Assembly (NCBI GenBank): GCA_964023205.1
Contig: OZ026851.1
Coordinates: forward strand, 18,855,528-18,919,527
DNA length: 64,000 bases
Source: Lutraria lutraria
Lineage: Eukaryota; Mollusca; Bivalvia; Venerida; Mactridae
Reading direction: 5' to 3'
Part shown: positions 58,796 through 64,000 of the stretch, piece by piece
How the letters are laid out: each line of letters starts with the position of its first letter
How positions within the stretch are numbered: position 1 is the first letter of the stretch
Notes under the pieces: generated by a model
What the model was told of the DNA's origin: nothing
The model's database searches: none
The model's input: the letters and a program-made list of their open reading frames with translations, nothing else
Translations under genes and position numbers: made by a program

Positions 58796-58886
58796 AGGAG
58801 TCACATCTGAAGTGATAGAAAACACACGAGTTGATAATTTCTAAAAGTTCTAGCAACGTCATCTTAGAGTATTTCTTGTCGAAAAA
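58731..58886. repeat. Hairpin formed by the repeat end and an inverted copy
   Basis: The segment from TTTCGACAAGAAATACTC to GTGTTTTA is followed by its inverse (58,818-58,886, starting GAAAACACACGAGTTGATAA). Arms of ~60-65 bp, loop ~30 bp. Confidence 0.85.
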
Positions 58887-58899
58887 CATGAATGTGTCG

Positions 58900-60940
58900 G
58901 GTGTGGGACTTCATATTTAAAATCAAGTTCTTTGAACAGTACTTAGCGATGATGACGAATCGTAGCTTTCAGTTCTATCTATGTGTTATGAGCCACGTGC
59001 GAAATTAGAAGTTGAAAATTTGACTACCAATTAATATTGAATGTTTACGATTTCTTCCCTTCCATTCGTATAATTTTTATATAGAGTACATAAAAACACT
59101 CCTTACACGCGCATTAATGTGACTTCCACGTTTTCATAGCAACCATGGAAAACAAGTACTTTATCACGTTAGTGAACATGCCATGTCATATGAATTAAAA
59201 AAAACCTTCGATCCAATGGAAAAGAAATTCGTACTTTTTCCTGCAATTAATAAAGGAATTGGTTTCGTTGCTATGACAACAATACATATGTCAGAACAAT
59301 TTAAAACACGTTTTTAATGACGAAACATCCAATAATTTTTACTGACTGATTATCCAGGAATTCTAATATAGGGCCATTTTAGGCCCTAAGTGAACATACC
59401 ATTAGAGGCCATTAGATCATGAAATGCTAAAGTACACACATACACATGTATGATATATGTATTTATAGTCAGTCCTGTGAATGCAGGCGACCCTAGAGAA
59501 AATCATATGTGGCTTTATTGTCTACAAACAAGTGTCTTTATCTATGTATTCTTTTATACCTCCAATGCAAGCTTAGGCCGAGAAAGATCTTGTTTGTTTC
59601 GTAGGTGTTCGGCGCATTGCTTGTATAAATCTACTTATGTCATCGAATATCAAACTGTACACTATTAAAAAAAATACTAACAAATATATCATGTAAAGGT
59701 AAACATAAAAAATACACTGAAAATAGGCATCCATTCAATGTTTTACCACGAAACAAATCTTCTATCTTCGTTTTGTGTTTGCCCCTTTTCAGCCGATCAG
59801 CTGCCGAGATTATTTGAATTTCGTACCGATTAATTTCATGAAGACGACTGTCTGGGCTCTTCAGCAGATAGGGTCTGACCTACTTTTATTACAAAATAGG
59901 ACAAACACTAAGTTAACGCTCGCTCTCTTAGCGTTTCTAATTTCATATAGAACACCAAGTAACCATTACTTAGAAATAATAATATCACTAATTCAACATA
60001 GACTATGGCTGGCGAACGAGTGATAAAATCATTTCTAAACGAATATATAGCATATTTGCGGTTCAGGACGGCCATTTAACAAATATGTTGCCTCCTGCGT
60101 TTTCCATCCGTTACATGATTCTTCGATCGGTACAAAAACACCTGACTGATTCACTACGTTGATTTCTTTGAGGAAAACGTCCATATTCGATGGTCTGTGA
60201 TTTAAAGTTGTTTTATTTCATCTTGTGAGGTCCTTCCTACGAAAAATAAGTAATAGTTTTCAAAAATCTGTCCATGTTTGGCAGAGTTACCATGCTATAT
60301 TCGAATGGATGCCTATTTTCAGTGCATTTTCATGTTAACCTTTATAAGTTTGTTAGCAAAAAAGTTTTTTTTTTCAATATCGTACATTTTGATATTTGAT
60401 GGCGTATTAATAAATTTCAGCAACGCGCCGAACATGGTTTGTTTCGTGTTACATGCTCATTAAAAGGTTGGTAATTCTTCAATTTTCTAAATTTATTTTG
60501 ACTCTTTAAAAGCGTGTGAAGGTGAACGAATTAGTAAGCGGATATACCGTTCCTCAGGCCTAATGAAGATTAGGATGGCCGAGAAAAAATGCAGAAGGTC
60601 GGGCAACTAGAAACAAACAGTTTTTACCCCTTTCTGGCGATATCAAATTAGAGTTCAATGCTTTGTCTTAGTTTTAAGTGCTGTAAAAAGATACAACTAA
60701 GACAACAGTTTTGTATGCATTTTTATATATACATGTACATGTATGTACAAATATCAACATAATTGCCAATTCTGCAAGAATTGGGTCCAATGTGGAACGA
60801 ATGTCACCATACAAATGCGACGCAAAATGGGTACAGGATTCCAGAAAACTGGTTTTTCATCATCATCTTAAGTAATTGCATCCCTCCATAAGGAGTATAC
60901 TCGCAATATGGTCTATTTACACATGCGCAACAGGCATGAC
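58900..60940. other. Gene-free stretch
   Basis: No family recognised in the short ORFs (59,450; 59,775; 60,278). AT-rich with scattered CATGTA motifs near 60,735. Confidence 0.35.
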
Positions 60941-60944
60941 TGAC

Positions 60945-61612
60945 CTTGGTGGATCTACGAAAGTTGAAAATTTTTAAGAAATAAAAGTTCCTCTTTACAT
61001 TTAAAAGGATAAAAGTATCATGTGAAGATCTAGTGGATGTGCTGACTGGCAAAGTCTGATTGGAAAGCAACGAGACTGGTCTGGTCAACTATTGCTGGAG
61101 TCAATTGGTTCCAAAGTATTATGGTTGCTGGAAAGAAACTGTTTTGATAGACTGATGTTCGTGCACGAATTTGACAAAGACGATGGTTATGGTATCTGGT
61201 AGATCTAGAATTTGGAGGGGTGGGTCTGGTGTTATGTCTTAAAGAGCATGGTAATTCTGGTGTTATTGCGCCGTTGTTGTAGCGTGTCCCATTTCAAGGC
61301 TGATAACATGTCAGTGACGCTGCTAGTACGTGAATAATCGTGCTTCACGAATCTCGCAGCTCGCCTCTGGACCATTTCCAGTTGGTTAGCTTGGTGATCA
61401 GTGTATGGTGACCAGACACTTGAGGCGTATTCCACTGTTGGTCGAACATAGGTCTTATATGCATTTGCTTTAGCTTTAGGAGGGCTGGTGCGTCTGATGA
61501 AGGATAGGGTGGAATTTTTTTGTGATATTATCGATGTGAGTTTTCCAGGAAAGATCAGGCGATATTGTGACACCAAGATATTTTGCTTGTTTACCTGGGC
61601 GAGTCCACCACG
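60945..61612 (-). mobile_element. 5'-truncated LINE remnant (Jockey/CR1-like RT C-terminus)
   Basis: From 61,600 downward the minus strand reads 'AKYLGVTISPDLSWKTHIDN', then after a frameshift 'AYKTYVRPTVEYASSVWSPY' and 'EMVQRRAARFVKHDYSRTSS' (ORF 61,576-61,232). After another shift come 'RARTSVYQNSFFPATIILWN' and QLTP. This is the order of the RT-to-C-terminal region of Jockey/CR1-like elements. The catalytic RT motifs lie upstream and are lost. Confidence 0.87.
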
Positions 61613-61634
61613 CTTGCATTATTCACTAGTTACA

Positions 61635-62085
61635 GTCTCTTAGGTCTCCCTTGGTTTGTAAACCTCAAATATATAAAATTGCGGATATTGATCAGCGATT
61701 GACCATTCAAGCCTTTATATGTTTGAATCATGATTTTATCTTGTAGCTAATGAAGTTCCTTCAGAATGTGAGTGATAAGGTTTAAGCGATACACTCTAAT
61801 TATTACACGAGCTGCCGTATTTTTAACATTTTGTAATCTGTTTGTTATAGCTTTCGGCACGCCATAAAGAAGAGCATTACAATGATCTAGTAACCTAGAT
61901 GTAACAAGTGAGTTAAGAAGTAATTTGGTGGCATTGGTTGTTAAGTATGGTGGAACATTTCCAATCTTTCGTAACTGCGAGTAATATGGTTTACATGACG
62001 ATCCATATCGGATCCATTATCGAATCTAATGTAACTACAAGATTTCTTACGCTGGTTGATGGTTTTATTATTGAATCTGGAACTT
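61635..62085 (-). mobile_element. Second LINE remnant (L2/CR1-like RT thumb region)
   Basis: Minus-strand segments, in order: 'VRNLVVTLDSIMD', 'MDRHVNHITRS', 'RKIGNVPPYLTTNATKLLLN', 'SRLLDHCNALLYGVP', 'LQNVKNTAARVI', 'HILKELH' then stop and 'DKIMIQTYKGLNG'. This is the familiar SRLDYCNSLL..LQ.VQNAAAR..HWLP stretch. A different family from the neighbouring remnant, with stops and at least one frameshift. Confidence 0.85.
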
Positions 62086-62172
62086 TCGTTGAATTGAGAA
62101 ATTCGAAAGGAGGAGCCTAGAATGGAACTCATCACCTTTGATTCAGTAGTCCAGTGCGTTACCACCGATCAT
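62086..62172 (-). repeat. tRNA-like SINE head
   Basis: The minus strand reads 'GATCGGTGGTAACGCACTGG' and 'GGTGATGAGTTCCATTCTAG', a diverged A-box/B-box pair resembling SINE family 1. Confidence 0.5.
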
Positions 62173-64000
62173 CACAAGGTTATGTTAAGTAAATTTCTGC
62201 TTGCTCCATTAGCAACAATAAAGATATTTTCCCAATTTTGTTAACATGGTAAGATGCGACGTGTAACCCTAGTGAAAGCTGTAAGACAAAACTCTGAAGA
62301 TCAATACACAATCCTGCTTAGTTTATCCCTTAGAACAACAAAAAAAAAAACACCTGCTACAGTCTGAGAATTGTCGACCGTTTTAGCACCCGCAGGTCTC
62401 GAAACATCGACAACTTATCATTGATTATTGAAGAAAAACAAGATACTTAACCGTACATACAAATTATTTTCACGAAGTTGGTTATCTACAAGACTCAGAG
62501 TGATACATGTCCAGGAAGTGAATCTCACTTCAAGTGATTATCAAACATTCTATAATTATGTTGCACATCATATTAATTAGATGAAAAAAGTAAGACATGT
62601 GCAATTTTATTCATTTTTACAATTTTATGAATGCTATTTGATAATAATGCAAAGAATAGTCTAAAGAAATGAAGTCGCGTTTTATCCAGCCATTCTAGAA
62701 GCGAATTTGTAAAGAATGTTTAATGGAAGTCATTAGAAAACCAATGCACTGAAAGTGTTGTTGTTGAATATTTTTTTTCTTTAAATCTGCTCAGTTCAAA
62801 CAAAGGCCAATGGACAAACATACGAATAAGTTTGATATTTATGAGTACATGTATATCTTAATTTTAGATGCAAGAAATCGACTTTGCGCCCTGGATATTA
62901 TCCATGAAAAAGTGCAAAGTAGAATTATTAAGTAACGTAATATACACAAAGTATCTTATCACAAAGATATGCAAATAACTTGGCATACACATGACAATTA
63001 CGTTTATTTGATAAAGATTAATTAATAAAAAAAAATTAAAAAAATAGAAAACATAGTTGAACAATTAACAAACATGTAATAGGAAACTAGAGTATGATGA
63101 ACTGTGCTGTTATAAGTGTTGATTATTCTTTCAGGAAAAACAAACAAAATATAAATTGATGATCACATTAGCATGATAATATGTTTGAAGCAGCAGATAA
63201 ACAGCCAAACATGCAAATAACCCGCGAGCAAGAATGACTCTCGAGAGAATAATAATACAAACTAACAGAACAGAAAAGAACATAATGAATATTTATCAAC
63301 TGACTTAAGCTGTAAACCCGTCGTCGTCATAATTATGTACATTATATCAACATAGAATAATATACAAACAGATGAATGCAACAAAATGGCAAAATACGAT
63401 AGTGCATTTAAGAGGGCAAATCACATTACAGTGGAGAATTAATTATTAGCTGACTTAACAAAATGCACTTATTATGCCATGGGTGAACACTTTAGATAGG
63501 AACAATTAACATGTATAGTTTCCTTTTAAAACTCCTTAACATAATAAAAGTTTTGATTTTACCGAGAAAGGAGACTTTAATAGTTTACCTGGCGACGGAA
63601 GGAAATTGTGCTAGCGGTAATAAAATAATAAATCAATTGATCGCTGTAATGGAAAATTGCGTAAGGAAACTGCAAGATATGTAAACTTAGCAAGGCTAAT
63701 TACTACAGTTTTATTGATTGGTTGCATTAATTGGGTGTAATTGAAAGCGCTTGGACGATCAAAATATTCAGATTTCATGGATTGTTAGAAAGTTATTGTA
63801 CAAAGGACAAGCAATAACGAAATGGTAATCATCTTCAAAGACAGTAGAATTACAAATGTTACATATACGAAGATTACATTCATTCCGTCTGGTTACCATA
63901 ACGACCAGTTTCCATTCTAGTTCGGTTCATTTGCAAATACCCAATCACTGGCGTAGCACTATAGACACATAAAAAAAATAAAAATGACAAAAAGGAATAA
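62173..64000. other. Gene-free AT-rich stretch to the end of the window
   Basis: Short ORFs only (62,864-63,064). No repeat unit or gene recognised. Confidence 0.4.

Overview
The window looks like nuclear DNA of an animal, most likely a bivalve mollusc. It is AT-rich and gene-poor, genes are split by GT-AG introns, and it is crowded with repeat families typical of bivalves: GGTGAGC...GGGCCATCATGGCCCTCTTG elements with ~155-bp tandem cores, 'AAGGTCAAGGTCAC' arrays, tRNA-derived SINEs, and many short terminal-inverted-repeat (TIR) elements. I read this from the sequence only; the species cannot be named.

One host gene is clear. It lies on the minus strand and codes for the beta subunit of adaptor complex AP-3 (AP3B1-like). 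I traced 24 coding exons from the ATG at 44476 to the TAA at 11792. All junction phases agree, and the joined frame is about 1,090 codons, close to the family's usual length. The order is an N-terminal adaptin trunk (exons 1 to about 15), an acidic Ser/Asp/Glu hinge (exons 16-19) and a C-terminal appendage (exons 20-24).

Region by region. 1-11,300: no recognised gene; arrays and repeats, including a 1.7-kb bivalve tandem element inserted inside another array. 11,300-44,480: the AP3B gene, with introns full of SINEs and TIR elements. Intron 1 (36,448-44,345) holds a 1.05-kb TIR element built round three 139-bp repeats, and a GC-richer block (41,396 to about 44,200). That block carries a broken multidomain coding unit: a PHD-like exon, an Arg/Ser/Pro-rich region, a C2H2-like knuckle and a TatD-type metallo-hydrolase domain, followed by a possible LTR-like end. 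This is the most unusual item in the window. 33,388-34,568 and 45,009-46,190: two ~1.18-kb copies of one TIR-bounded element in opposite orientation, flanking exons 1 and 2. 46,200-64,000: no intact gene; remnants of at least three LINEs and two Tc1-like transposases, a probable hammerhead-ribozyme motif of Penelope type, several hairpin elements, and a coding-like tract near 52.6-53.7 kb that I could not identify.

Only the AP3B gene is confidently functional. The rest is mobile-element history at different stages of decay.
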